A DNA stretch of 14,797 nucleotides, from NCBI GenBank assembly GCA_030672255.1, contig DAOVGU010000026.1:1-14797 (forward strand), in the 5' to 3' direction. This DNA comes from a bacterium (lineage in GTDB: Bacteria; Ratteibacteria; UBA8468). The notes under the pieces were generated by a model that saw only the letters and a list, made by a program, of their open reading frames with translations, searched no databases and had not been told where the DNA came from. Positions 1-7,822 of the stretch are shown piece by piece. The position numbers and the translations under genes are program-made. Positions within the stretch are counted from its first letter, which is position 1; every line of letters begins with the position of its first letter.

Positions 1-1
1 G

Positions 2-859
2 TCCGCTATCTTTAATGGATATAACAAAGAAAGAATGGCAAAGTGTCCATTTCCTGTGATACCTGAATACCTCGGGAAACAAGACCCGGATACAATGTGT
101 ATTGAAGATGCACAGGTAACTCACGTCTGGACACAGGATAAAAAGATTTCAAAAGATATAGCTGAGGCCTCACTCATTGAAAATGTAGTTGAGAACATGA
201 CCGACCTCATTGGTAAAGTAGATGCGGTTATCCTTGCCAGAGATGATGGAGAGAACCATCTTGAGATGGCAAAACCATTTATTGAAAAAGGTATTCCTAT
301 TTTTGTTGATAAACCTCTTACCGATAATGCAGAAGACCTCAAAGAATTTATCCGTTATTACGAAGAAGGAAAACCGATTATGTCTTGCTCCAGTATGCGC
401 TATGCTGACGCTATCCTTGAATTAAAAGGAAAACTGGGACGAATTCTTACCGCCAATGCAGTTACCCCTAAATACTGGCGCACCTATGGCATTCACATTA
501 TTGAAGGTATCTATGCTGTGATGGATGGGGGTATTGAATCGGTTCAGAATATAGGATGCGATGGCGAAGAAATTGTCCATTTGCATTATGCTGATGGAAG
601 GCATGCAATATTACAAAGTTTTAAGAAGATTTTTTCCGATATCCATTTTGCCTTTTATGGAGAAAATTCCAGTGAAATAGTTACGCATACTGATGCATTT
701 TCCTCCTTTAAGAATATGCTCCTTGGATTTGTGAAAATGCTTAAAAGCAGAAAACCTTCTTTTGACTGGAGTGAAACAGTGGAAATGGCAAAGATTGTTA
801 TTGCTGGCAGATTATCGCTAAAAGAGGAAGGCAGGATAGTTAACTTAAAGGAAATCTAA
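2..859 (+). CDS. Gfo/Idh/MocA family oxidoreductase, 5' end outside window
   Basis: The reading frame is open to the first bases of the window, and the residues before the first ATG (position 35) fit the family, so the true start lies upstream. I infer that the start of the Rossmann fold with its glycine-rich NAD(P) loop is missing. Visible is the second half of the nucleotide-binding domain, DAVILARDDGENHLEMAKP, followed by FVDKPL. This last motif is the family's conserved (E/D)KP segment, whose lysine contacts cofactor and substrate. The rest is the C-terminal alpha/beta substrate domain. Enzymes of this family oxidise or reduce hydroxyls of sugars, inositols and sugar acids with NAD(P). 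The next gene begins 13 bp later behind an AAGAGG-type ribosome binding site, so it is probably the upstream member of the catabolic operon. Substrate unknown. Confidence 0.85.
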   Translation, partial: SAIFNGYNKERMAKCPFPVIPEYLGKQDPDTMCIEDAQVTHVWTQDKKISKDIAEASLIENVVENMTDLIGKVDAVILARDDGENHLEMAKPFIEKGIPIFVDKPLTDNAEDLKEFIRYYEEGKPIMSCSSMRYADAILELKGKLGRILTANAVTPKYWRTYGIHIIEGIYAVMDGGIESVQNIGCDGEEIVHLHYADGRHAILQSFKKIFSDIHFAFYGENSSEIVTHTDAFSSFKNMLLGFVKMLKSRKPSFDWSETVEMAKIVIAGRLSLKEEGRIVNLKEI

Positions 860-872
860 AAAAGAGGTTACT

Positions 873-2204
873 ATGATATTACTCAAGGCTGGTTCAAGTG
901 AGGTTTGTATTACACCACAATGTAAAGTATCACTTTGCGGTTATTTCAACGACCGGGTTGCTGAAGGAGTGCTGGATGACATCTATGTTAAGTCACTTGT
1001 TCTGGAATCTGAAAATAAGCAGGCGGCTCTCTTTGTATTCGACCTGGCGCATATGGAATCGTCCTTTGTTCAGAGAGTACGAAGAACTCTTTCTACAGAC
1101 TACGGCCTCAGAGAAGATATGAGTACATTTGCTGCTACTCATACCCATACGGCACCTGAGATTTGTGCTGCCGGTCATGTTCCCGTAAGTCCGAGCTATA
1201 TGGAATTTCTTTACGAGAAAACTCTTGAGGCATATCGCAAAGCACTGGATAAAATTAAGTCGTGTCAGGTGAAGTTTCATCTCGGTAAAAACGGTAAATT
1301 AGCTTTTAACCGACGCTACTGGATGAAATCAGGGAAGGTTGTTACGAATCCAGGGAAACTGAATCCTGATATTTTGCGGCCTGAAGGACCAATTGACCCT
1401 GACGTTGGTGTAGCAGGATTCTTCACCGATGGAAAGCTTTCCACAATTTTAGTTAATATTGTAAACCACAGCGATACAATCGGTGGAACTCGCGTGTCTG
1501 CGGACTGGCCAGGCCATCTTTCACGGTTGGTAAAGAAAAAGATTGGGGAAAATATTCCTGTACTGGTGATGGTAGGAACCTCCGGCAACATCAACCATTT
1601 TGATGTAACAACTGATAGAAATCAGACCTGTTATGAAGAGTCCCGACGCATTGGCAAAGGGTATGCAAAGACTGTGCTGGATTCATTGGCTCAGTGCGAG
1701 CCGGTTATATCCGTCCCTCTGAGAGTAGCCCGAACTCCTTTCGAAGTACCTCCTCGCGAGGTCTCAGAGGAAGAAATCCGCCAGGCACAGAAGGATGCTG
1801 CTTTTGAGGGTGAAGTAACTCCCGGCAACTTGACCTCTGAGGGATTGGCTGCCGGAGACACGTTTATCAGGAAATTCTTTGCACTGCACCTGCTTAAACT
1901 CGTTGAAAACCGCTCACCGAGGAAACTGGAGGTGCTTGGAATACGATTCGGTGAGATTGTTATCCTTTCACTCTCCGGCGAACCTTTTGTGGAAACAGGA
2001 TTAGAACTCAAAAAGCATTCTCCTGCTAAATATACATTTATTGCAGAAGTTGCGAATGTATCCTTAAGCGGATATATACCACTGGAAAAGAATTTCGGTC
2101 GCGGTGGTTACGAAACAGCTCCAATGAGTTCCCCTTGTTCCATAAAGACTTCTACAATCCTTACTCAGAAAGCCAAAGAGCTTCTGGACAGATTATTTGC
2201 CTAA
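873..2204 (+). CDS. Neutral/alkaline ceramidase-like metallohydrolase (cytoplasmic)
   Basis: 443 residues resembling the N-terminal catalytic domain of neutral/alkaline non-lysosomal ceramidases, zinc amidases that cleave N-acyl-sphingosine. Residues that match the family's zinc site can be seen: THTHTAPE (His90/His92), NHSDTIGG (His199), SGEPF (Glu370) and GGYE (Tyr413). The GTSGNINH segment (235-242) lies where the nucleophile serine region is found. True ceramidases are longer (about 650 residues), secreted, and carry a C-terminal immunoglobulin-like domain. This one has no signal peptide (it starts MILLKAGSSEV) and no extra domain, so it probably acts inside the cell on a soluble amide or ester, perhaps an N-acyl sugar. 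It sits between two sugar-metabolism genes. The family call is firm; the ceramide substrate is doubtful. Confidence 0.85.
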   Translation: MILLKAGSSEVCITPQCKVSLCGYFNDRVAEGVLDDIYVKSLVLESENKQAALFVFDLAHMESSFVQRVRRTLSTDYGLREDMSTFAATHTHTAPEICAAGHVPVSPSYMEFLYEKTLEAYRKALDKIKSCQVKFHLGKNGKLAFNRRYWMKSGKVVTNPGKLNPDILRPEGPIDPDVGVAGFFTDGKLSTILVNIVNHSDTIGGTRVSADWPGHLSRLVKKKIGENIPVLVMVGTSGNINHFDVTTDRNQTCYEESRRIGKGYAKTVLDSLAQCEPVISVPLRVARTPFEVPPREVSEEEIRQAQKDAAFEGEVTPGNLTSEGLAAGDTFIRKFFALHLLKLVENRSPRKLEVLGIRFGEIVILSLSGEPFVETGLELKKHSPAKYTFIAEVANVSLSGYIPLEKNFGRGGYETAPMSSPCSIKTSTILTQKAKELLDRLFA

Positions 2205-2219
2205 AGGAGGAATAGCCCA

Positions 2220-2990
2220 ATGAGAAAAAGTAGAGTGCTGGAAAAATTAAGGAAAAACCAACCTGTAATATGCACCAAGTCAAATATAACAAATCCCTGG
2301 ATAGCAGAGATAATCGGTATGTGTGGATATGATTGCCTCTGGCTTTGTATGGAGCACTGCACCGGTGATTACAAAGATATAGAAAATTGCATCAGGGCGG
2401 GTAAAATCTATAATCTGGATATTATGGTGAGAGTGAACAAATCCGGTTACCCTGATATTATAAAGCCGCTGGAATTAGATAGCGCCGGAATAATGTATCC
2501 TCATTGTAAAAGCAAAAAAGAGGCCGAAGAACTGGTGAAAACAGTAAAGTTCTATCCAGTAGGAAAAAGACCAATAGATGGAGGAAACATTGACGGAGAT
2601 TACTGCACAATTCCTCCAAAGGAATATATTGCTAATTCCAATGAGAACAAATTCGTAATGGTCCAGATTGAGGATAAAGAGGCAATAGATGAAATTGATG
2701 AGATAGTTAAAACAAAAGGGATAGATGGTATTTTTGTTGGACCAGGAGACCTTTCGCAAAGTTTTGGAACTCCGGGTGAAACTGACAGTCCAGCAATAAA
2801 TGAAGTAATCAAAAAGGTAGCCGATGCCTGTAGAAGATATAATAAACCCTGGGGACTGCCTGTATCAAAAGAGAATATAAGGATTTACTATAAGATGGGA
2901 GCTCGTTTCTTCACAGTAGGTGCGGATGTAGTTGGAATCTATCAGTATTTCCGAAATAATATAGAAGAAATCTTAAAAAAACTACCTTAA
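2220..2990 (+). CDS. HpcH/HpaI-family 2-keto-3-deoxy acid aldolase
   Basis: 256 residues, the normal length of class II pyruvate aldolases such as HpaI, GarL and RhmA. These split 4-hydroxy-2-oxo acids to pyruvate (or make them) using a divalent metal. The active-site residues of HpaI line up almost number for number: catalytic His46 (in MEH), Arg71 (VRVN), metal-ligand Glu151 (QIED) and Asp177 (GPGDLS). The start follows an excellent AAAGGAGG ribosome binding site 15 bp after the ceramidase-like gene. In this operon it probably releases pyruvate from a 2-keto-3-deoxy sugar acid made by the flanking oxidoreductases. It is one of two unrelated pyruvate aldolases in the run, the other being the DapA-fold gene at 6040. 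Confidence 0.9.
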   Translation: MRKSRVLEKLRKNQPVICTKSNITNPWIAEIIGMCGYDCLWLCMEHCTGDYKDIENCIRAGKIYNLDIMVRVNKSGYPDIIKPLELDSAGIMYPHCKSKKEAEELVKTVKFYPVGKRPIDGGNIDGDYCTIPPKEYIANSNENKFVMVQIEDKEAIDEIDEIVKTKGIDGIFVGPGDLSQSFGTPGETDSPAINEVIKKVADACRRYNKPWGLPVSKENIRIYYKMGARFFTVGADVVGIYQYFRNNIEEILKKLP

Positions 2991-3000
2991 CCTGTGCATT

Positions 3001-3882
3001 ATGCTAACAAAAAAAATTGCATTAGGTACGGCTCAGTTTGGATTGCAGTATGGAATTGCAAATAGGATTGGAAAGATTGCCAAAAAAGAGGTATTTGCCA
3101 TATTAGAATTTGCCCATAAACAAGGTATGGATACTCTGGATACGGCATATTCTTATGGAGAAAGTGAAGAAATTATAGGAGAGTTTACTTCGCAATCTAA
3201 CAAGAGTTTTAACATAATCTCTAAGATGCCCAAGTTAGGTAATGAAGATGCTTCGGCAGTAGATAGATATTGTTTGGAAACATTAAAAAGGTTAAAACAA
3301 ACTAAGATATACGGTTATTTAATTCATAACTTTGATGATCTACTCACGCACAGGGATTTATGGGACAAGTTGGAATCACTGAAGGAAAAAGGTTTAGTTT
3401 GCAAGATAGGCATCTCTATATATAGGATAGAAGAACTAGAATATTTATTAAATAATAATATTCATTTCGATATTCTTCAGGTTCCATACAACATCTTTGA
3501 TCAAAGATTTGAAAACTATTTTTCAGTTTTAAGAAAAAGTAATATAGAGATGTATGTAAGATCTGTTTTCTTACAAGGTTTGTTTTTTTTGGAAAGGAAT
3601 AAGATAATTAAGAAGTTTCCGTCAGCAAAAAATATGATCGAGAAATTGCGCCGGATTTCAGCAAATTATAAGGTGCCCATACATTCTTTATGTTTATGTT
3701 TTGTTTTACTTCATCCTTTTGTAGAGAAAATAATTATTGGTGTAGATTCTATGAACCAGTTAAAGCAAAACATTGATTCAATGGAATTCCTGGATAGAAC
3801 AAAAAATATTTACGAGTTATTGAAATCTCTAAAATTTCATAATGAAGAAGTAATTCTTCCTTATCATTGGAAATGCAAATAA
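3001..3882 (+). CDS. Aldo/keto reductase
   Basis: 293 residues of the AKR superfamily, NAD(P)H-dependent carbonyl reductases or sugar dehydrogenases with a TIM barrel. The catalytic tetrad is visible: Asp47 (LDTAY), Tyr52 (SYGESE), Lys75 (ISKMPK) and His109 (YLIHNF). The N-terminal LGTAQFGLQYGIAN is typical of the AKR subgroup often found in surface-sugar and sugar-acid clusters. The start is 10 bp after the aldolase stop, with no Shine-Dalgarno sequence that I can see, so translation may depend on coupling. The gene looks more AT-rich, with more AAA, ATA and TTA codons than its neighbours, which hints that it joined the operon separately. Its role is probably interconversion of an aldose or keto-sugar intermediate; the substrate is unknown. 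Confidence 0.88.
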   Translation: MLTKKIALGTAQFGLQYGIANRIGKIAKKEVFAILEFAHKQGMDTLDTAYSYGESEEIIGEFTSQSNKSFNIISKMPKLGNEDASAVDRYCLETLKRLKQTKIYGYLIHNFDDLLTHRDLWDKLESLKEKGLVCKIGISIYRIEELEYLLNNNIHFDILQVPYNIFDQRFENYFSVLRKSNIEMYVRSVFLQGLFFLERNKIIKKFPSAKNMIEKLRRISANYKVPIHSLCLCFVLLHPFVEKIIIGVDSMNQLKQNIDSMEFLDRTKNIYELLKSLKFHNEEVILPYHWKCK

Positions 3883-3906
3883 GCGCTAAAAAGAGATAAG
3901 GATCTG

Positions 3907-4974
3907 ATGGAACCTTATGAACGTATTATAACCGCTCTCCGCCATAAGTGTCCTGATAGGATTCCAATTGATTATATCGCTACACCCGAAACCCAGGCAA
4001 TGCTCAAGAAACATTTTGGCATTAATGATGATGAGATACTTCTCAGGAAATTAGGGGTGGACATTCGTCGGGTAGGACCACATTTTGTTGGACCAGAAGA
4101 TATGACCGGAGCCGCCGGAATAGGTACACAAGGAAAAGATTTCTTAGGTATTGTCTGGAAACCGGTTAAAAACGAATTTGGCACCTATAATGAGATTGCC
4201 TTTAGTCCTTTAGCTAAAATGACTACGGTAAAGGAGATTGAGGACTATTCCTGGCCAAAGGTAGATTGGTTTGACTTTTCCCATCTGAAGGAAGAAATCG
4301 CAAAATTAAATAGAGAGCACCGCTATGCGATTATGTATTTTGCCGGGGGAGCCTTTGAAACGCCTTGGTATATGCGCGGAATGGAAAGATTTCTGATGGA
4401 TTTGGTTGAATGCCCTGACATTGCCGAAGCAATTTCTCGTCATGCTATGGAATTTTACAGGGAACGAGCTATGCGTGCGATTGAAGCCTCCGATGGCCAG
4501 ATTGATATTATTGGAAGTGGGGGCGATCTCGGCACGCAAAGGGGAATGATGCTCTCTCCTGAACTATGGCGACGACATATTAAACCTCACAGTGAGCAAC
4601 TTATCCGACCATTCAAGGATATGGGATTAATAACCTTTTATCATTCCTGTGGTAGTATCGTCCCGGTAATTGAAGATTTTGTTGAAATGGGATTAGATAT
4701 CTTGGATCCAATTCAGCCTAAGGCGGCAGAGATGGACGCAGAAAATTTAAAATCCCGGTTTGGTAATAGGTTGACCTTTCATGGAGGGATTGATGAGCAA
4801 GAATTGCTACCTCGAGGCACTCCCTCAAAGATTCGCCAGGAGGTCAAACGTCTTATCCAGATTCTTGGCAAGGAAGGTGGGTATATCGTTTGTCCGGCGC
4901 ATGCCATCCAACCCGATACACTGGTGGAAAACATCCTTGCTATGTATGAGGTAGCGAATGAATACCGATATTGA
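3907..4974 (+). CDS. UroD-fold protein, probable corrinoid-type methyltransferase
   Basis: 355 residues of the uroporphyrinogen decarboxylase family. The N-terminus ALRHKCPDRIP and the Trp-Tyr/Gly-rich core are typical. It has the zinc-binding pattern of the MtaA/MtbA/CmuA-like methyltransferase branch: His246 and Cys248 in YHSCGSI, and Cys329 in YIVCPAH. In that branch the zinc activates a thiol for transfer of methyl groups from a methyl-corrinoid protein, whereas true HemE lacks these residues. No corrinoid protein is encoded nearby, so a partner would have to come from elsewhere. The start is preceded by AAGGA four bases upstream. Its position inside a sugar-acid operon suggests demethylation of a methylated substrate, but this is inference; members of this family are common and uncharacterised in such clusters. 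Confidence 0.85.
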   Translation: MEPYERIITALRHKCPDRIPIDYIATPETQAMLKKHFGINDDEILLRKLGVDIRRVGPHFVGPEDMTGAAGIGTQGKDFLGIVWKPVKNEFGTYNEIAFSPLAKMTTVKEIEDYSWPKVDWFDFSHLKEEIAKLNREHRYAIMYFAGGAFETPWYMRGMERFLMDLVECPDIAEAISRHAMEFYRERAMRAIEASDGQIDIIGSGGDLGTQRGMMLSPELWRRHIKPHSEQLIRPFKDMGLITFYHSCGSIVPVIEDFVEMGLDILDPIQPKAAEMDAENLKSRFGNRLTFHGGIDEQELLPRGTPSKIRQEVKRLIQILGKEGGYIVCPAHAIQPDTLVENILAMYEVANEYRY

Positions 4975-4997
4975 AAAAATAAAAATGGAGAATAAAA

Positions 4998-6029
4998 ATG
5001 AAGAATATAGTGATTTATAAGGATGAGAGGTTTTATTCCGCCTTTCCCGGTATTGCTAAACTACAGAATGGGGAGCTAATAGTTGGTTTCCGGGAAGCTC
5101 CGCAAAGGAATCTAGGTATTACTATTCCTTATCATCTCCATATACACATGGATTCAGAGTCAAAGGCGGTAATGGTTCGCTCTAAAGATAATGGCAAGAG
5201 TTGGGGAGAAAGGAAAGTTATCTATGAAGAAGAAGGGGATGTAGGCATTCAGGATCCTTCTGTCACTCAATTAAAGGATGGAACATTAATCGCCAATTTC
5301 TTCAGTTGGCAGGTAATTAAGGATAATCCCTTTAACCATTATGTAAAGGGAACATTCGTAGTTTGTTCATTCGATAATGGTAAAAGATGGGAAAAAGAAA
5401 CGGCTAAAATAGAACTTCCTGATTATAGTATAGTTAGTACTTCAGAACCTGTTTTGGAACTTCCAAATGGTGAATTGATTATACCTTTATCCGGTAGCAG
5501 AAAGGTTAAAGGAAATATACGTGAGAGTTTTTTAATGCGTTCTAAAGATAAAGGAAAGAATTGGGATAATTTTTCATTTATTGCAAGGGATATTTTTGGT
5601 AATCTGTCTTTTGTAGAACCTACATTCTCTCTGCTACCTTCCGGGAAAATCCTGTGTATAATGAGAGAAATTGCTAAGGGAGGTCTTTATCAGTGTGAAT
5701 CTCTTGATAACGGTAATAGCTGGTCTATCCCAACCAATCTTGATATGTGGGGTTTCCCAGCCAACCTTTTGGTCTTGAAGGATGGAAGAGTTCTTTGCGC
5801 CTATGGTTACCGAAGACCCCCTTATGGAGTGAGAGCTTGCTTATCTTATGATAAAGGGGAAACCTGGGATTTGAAAAATGAAATTATTATCCGAAGCGAT
5901 GGATTTCATCGGGATTTAGGCTATCCTTCTTCAGTAGAACTAAAAGACAATCAAATTCTTACCGCCTATTACTTTCATACCGGTGAAGGAATACGGTATA
6001 TTGCTGGGACCTTTTATAAGGTCCAATGA
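4998..6029 (+). CDS. Sialidase-fold protein with five Asp-box repeats
   Basis: 343 residues forming a six-bladed beta-propeller of the sialidase/BNR family. Five Asp boxes (S-x-D-x-G-x-x-W) are present: Ser62-Trp69, Ser124-Trp131, Ser182-Trp189, Ser235-Trp242 and Ser283-Trp290. Classical sialidases begin with a (F/Y)RIP motif giving the first arginine of the carboxylate-binding triad. Here the same place reads FYSAFPGIA with no arginine, although MRE (Arg223) and Arg272/Arg279 could supply later triad members. There is no signal peptide, so the protein appears cytoplasmic. It has a good GGAG ribosome binding site, is 23 bp from the UroD-like gene, and is 10 bp from the neuraminate lyase-like gene. 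A glycosidase of the sialidase fold acting on an imported oligosaccharide is likely; strict sialidase activity is uncertain. Confidence 0.85.
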   Translation: MKNIVIYKDERFYSAFPGIAKLQNGELIVGFREAPQRNLGITIPYHLHIHMDSESKAVMVRSKDNGKSWGERKVIYEEEGDVGIQDPSVTQLKDGTLIANFFSWQVIKDNPFNHYVKGTFVVCSFDNGKRWEKETAKIELPDYSIVSTSEPVLELPNGELIIPLSGSRKVKGNIRESFLMRSKDKGKNWDNFSFIARDIFGNLSFVEPTFSLLPSGKILCIMREIAKGGLYQCESLDNGNSWSIPTNLDMWGFPANLLVLKDGRVLCAYGYRRPPYGVRACLSYDKGETWDLKNEIIIRSDGFHRDLGYPSSVELKDNQILTAYYFHTGEGIRYIAGTFYKVQ

Positions 6030-6039
6030 AAGGAGACTT

Positions 6040-6945
6040 ATGGACATCAAAACCTTTAAAGGGATTTATCCGGCCTCCTTAACTCCTTTTAAGAAGGATG
6101 GCTCGGTTAATTACGAGATGATTCCAAAAATGGTGGAGTTTCACCTGAAAAATGGAGTTGCTGGATTTTATGTATGTGGTAATACCGGCCAGGGCTTAAT
6201 TCTGACGAAGGAAGAGAGAAAAAAGATAATTAAAACCTACGTAGAAACGGTTAAAAAAAGAGCAAAGGTTATTGCCCATATCGGGGATAATTCCACAAAT
6301 GTTTGTTGTGAATTGGCAAGATATAGTGAAAAAGTAGGAGCCGATAGCATCAGTTCCCTTCCGCCTATTGTCTACAGCGAAGGATTTGAATCCACCTATC
6401 AGCATTACAAGAGCATTTGCAATTCAACCTCTCTGCCTCTTTTTATCTATAATATACCCAGGATGGTAGAGGGTAATATCACTCTTGATAATTTTCTCTC
6501 TCTTTTCAAACTGAAAAATGTTATCGGGATGAAATTTACTTCCTATAACCTTTTTGAAATGAGAAATATCATTGAAGCTACAAAAGAAAAATTACTTGTA
6601 TTGTCTGGTCCGGATGAGATGGCATTGCCGGCTTTGGTGATGGGAGCAAAAGGCAATATCGGTTCCACTCAAAATATCTTTTCCAAAGCATTTGTAAATA
6701 TGTATAAAAAATTTCAGGAAGGTAATATTTCCACCTCTCAGAAAATACAGTATAAATTAAATAGAATTATAAGAACATTGCTTAAATATAGAAAGGATTC
6801 CTGGAAGGTGGCGATGAAGATGGCTGGTTTTGATTGTGGCAGAAATAGATTACCTGCACTTAACTTAAAGAAAGAAGAGGAAAAGAATCTTAGAAGAGAG
6901 TTAGAAAGAACAGACTTTTATCGATTATTGGAAAAAGGGGAATGA
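6040..6945 (+). CDS. N-acetylneuraminate lyase / DapA-family aldolase
   Basis: 301 residues of the class I aldolase family that includes N-acetylneuraminate lyase, DapA and KDG aldolases, which form a Schiff base with pyruvate. Counting from the ATG at 6040, the catalytic Tyr137 (IYNIP) and Schiff-base Lys165 (IGMKFTS) fall at exactly the E. coli NanA positions. The usual carboxylate-binding GxTGE loop reads GNTGQ (47-51), with Gln replacing Glu. I chose 6040 because AAAGGAG lies just upstream and the family normally starts here; an upstream in-frame ATG at 5983 would overlap the sialidase-fold gene by 47 bp. The stop overlaps the next start as ATGA. Probable reaction: splitting N-acetylneuraminate or a related ulosonic acid to pyruvate plus an amino sugar. 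Confidence 0.9.
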   Translation: MDIKTFKGIYPASLTPFKKDGSVNYEMIPKMVEFHLKNGVAGFYVCGNTGQGLILTKEERKKIIKTYVETVKKRAKVIAHIGDNSTNVCCELARYSEKVGADSISSLPPIVYSEGFESTYQHYKSICNSTSLPLFIYNIPRMVEGNITLDNFLSLFKLKNVIGMKFTSYNLFEMRNIIEATKEKLLVLSGPDEMALPALVMGAKGNIGSTQNIFSKAFVNMYKKFQEGNISTSQKIQYKLNRIIRTLLKYRKDSWKVAMKMAGFDCGRNRLPALNLKKEEEKNLRRELERTDFYRLLEKGE

Positions 6946-7379
6946 AAAAGAAAACAAGAAATATCCATAAGGATTTCCATGGGAGTTTCAGTATTGCTCT
7001 TGACTACTTGAAAAATAATTTTGGTCAGGAGGTAATGGAGGCTTACTTAAGAAGAATGGCGAAGAATGTTTATTCTTCTTTAATTAAAGGATTGAAAAGA
7101 AAAGGACTCTCTGCGTTGGAGAAACATTGGCGAGAAATTTTTGATTTGGAAAAAGGGAAATATTCTCTCAGTTATAGAAACAATCAATTGATTCTAAAGG
7201 TAAAAGAATGTCCGGCGGTTTCTCATATATTAAAAACAGGCTATAAACTCTCTGACTCTTTCTGTGAATCAACAAGAATTGTTAATGAAACTATATGTGA
7301 AGAGGCTGGTTATAAATGCTCCCTTAAATTGAGCACTAAAAAAGGCACCTGCGAACAAAAATTCTGGAGGAACAAATAA
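6942..7379 (+). CDS. Small Cys-motif protein A, paralogue of the next gene
   Basis: 145 residues, soluble, Lys-rich, with no signal peptide. I do not recognise it firmly. It aligns end to end with the following gene: an N-terminal helical part with NFG (26-28), a Gly-containing amphipathic helix and a Trp (about 55-63), then Cys-Pro (90-91), Cys108 and a terminal Gly-Thr-Cys (135-137). The Cys-Pro plus later Cys layout and length recall the L-2-amino-thiazoline-4-carboxylate hydrolase family (ATC hydrolase, ring-opening to a cysteine derivative), but this is a weak match made by eye. Three cysteines shared with the paralogue suggest a metal site or nucleophile. Translation is coupled on both sides: ATGA with the lyase upstream, TAATG with the paralogue downstream. 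Likely a subunit or accessory enzyme of the pathway. Confidence 0.75.
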   Translation: MKKKTRNIHKDFHGSFSIALDYLKNNFGQEVMEAYLRRMAKNVYSSLIKGLKRKGLSALEKHWREIFDLEKGKYSLSYRNNQLILKVKECPAVSHILKTGYKLSDSFCESTRIVNETICEEAGYKCSLKLSTKKGTCEQKFWRNK

Positions 7380-7810
7380 TGGTTTCCTGCACTGAGTTTA
7401 TCTGGGCTTATAGCGAACTTTTTTCATTTTTGGATGAGAATTTTGGTAAGAAGGAAGTAATAAAATTCTGGAAATATCTCTCCAGGAATTTTCTACAAAA
7501 CCTGGAGGAATTAGTGAAGAAAAAAGGTGCTTATGGAATGGCGAAATATTGGGGGCATACCCTTCCCGAAGAAGGTGCAGATTTTATAATGACGGCAAAA
7601 AAGGATTTTTTTCAGATCAAGATGTTAAATTGCCCTTCGGCTAAATTGTTAAGGGAAGGACCGGTAAAAGGTTATAAGGATTACTGCGAACATTGCCTCT
7701 GGCTGTATCCTCCCATTATAAAGAAATATGGCTGGAAAGCAAAACTTGATTATACCAATTTCAAAGATGGAACTTGTATTAAGACCTATACCAAAAAGTC
7801 AAGCAAATAG
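7379..7810 (+). CDS. Small Cys-motif protein B, paralogue of the previous gene
   Basis: 143 residues, with the same architecture as its upstream neighbour: NFG at 21-23, a Lys/Gly helix followed by Trp58, Cys85-Pro86, Cys103 and Gly-Thr-Cys at 131-133. Sequence identity is modest but the spacing is kept throughout, so the pair arose by an old tandem duplication. It also has Cys106 close to Cys103 (YCEHC), giving a C-x-x-C that protein A lacks. The start codon shares its A with the upstream stop (TAATG), and GGAGGAA seven bases upstream provides a strong ribosome binding site inside the previous gene. Such coupling is typical of subunits made in equal amounts, so a heterodimer is plausible. 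Possible distant relation to ATC hydrolase; function otherwise unknown. Confidence 0.75.
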   Translation: MVSCTEFIWAYSELFSFLDENFGKKEVIKFWKYLSRNFLQNLEELVKKKGAYGMAKYWGHTLPEEGADFIMTAKKDFFQIKMLNCPSAKLLREGPVKGYKDYCEHCLWLYPPIIKKYGWKAKLDYTNFKDGTCIKTYTKKSSK

Positions 7811-7822
7811 TTAATATGGGTT

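Noticed and set aside
35..859. Treating the first ATG at 35 as the true start of the oxidoreductase
   Set aside because: The frame is open upstream with family-like residues, and the Rossmann nucleotide loop would be missing.
3907..4974. Assignment as HemE (uroporphyrinogen decarboxylase of haem synthesis)
   Set aside because: The zinc-type His-x-Cys...Cys motif and the sugar-operon context fit the methyltransferase branch better, and no other haem gene is nearby.
5983..6945. Longer version of the neuraminate lyase starting at 5983
   Set aside because: It would overlap the sialidase-fold gene by 47 bp, while 6040 has AAAGGAG and gives Tyr137/Lys165 at the exact NanA positions.
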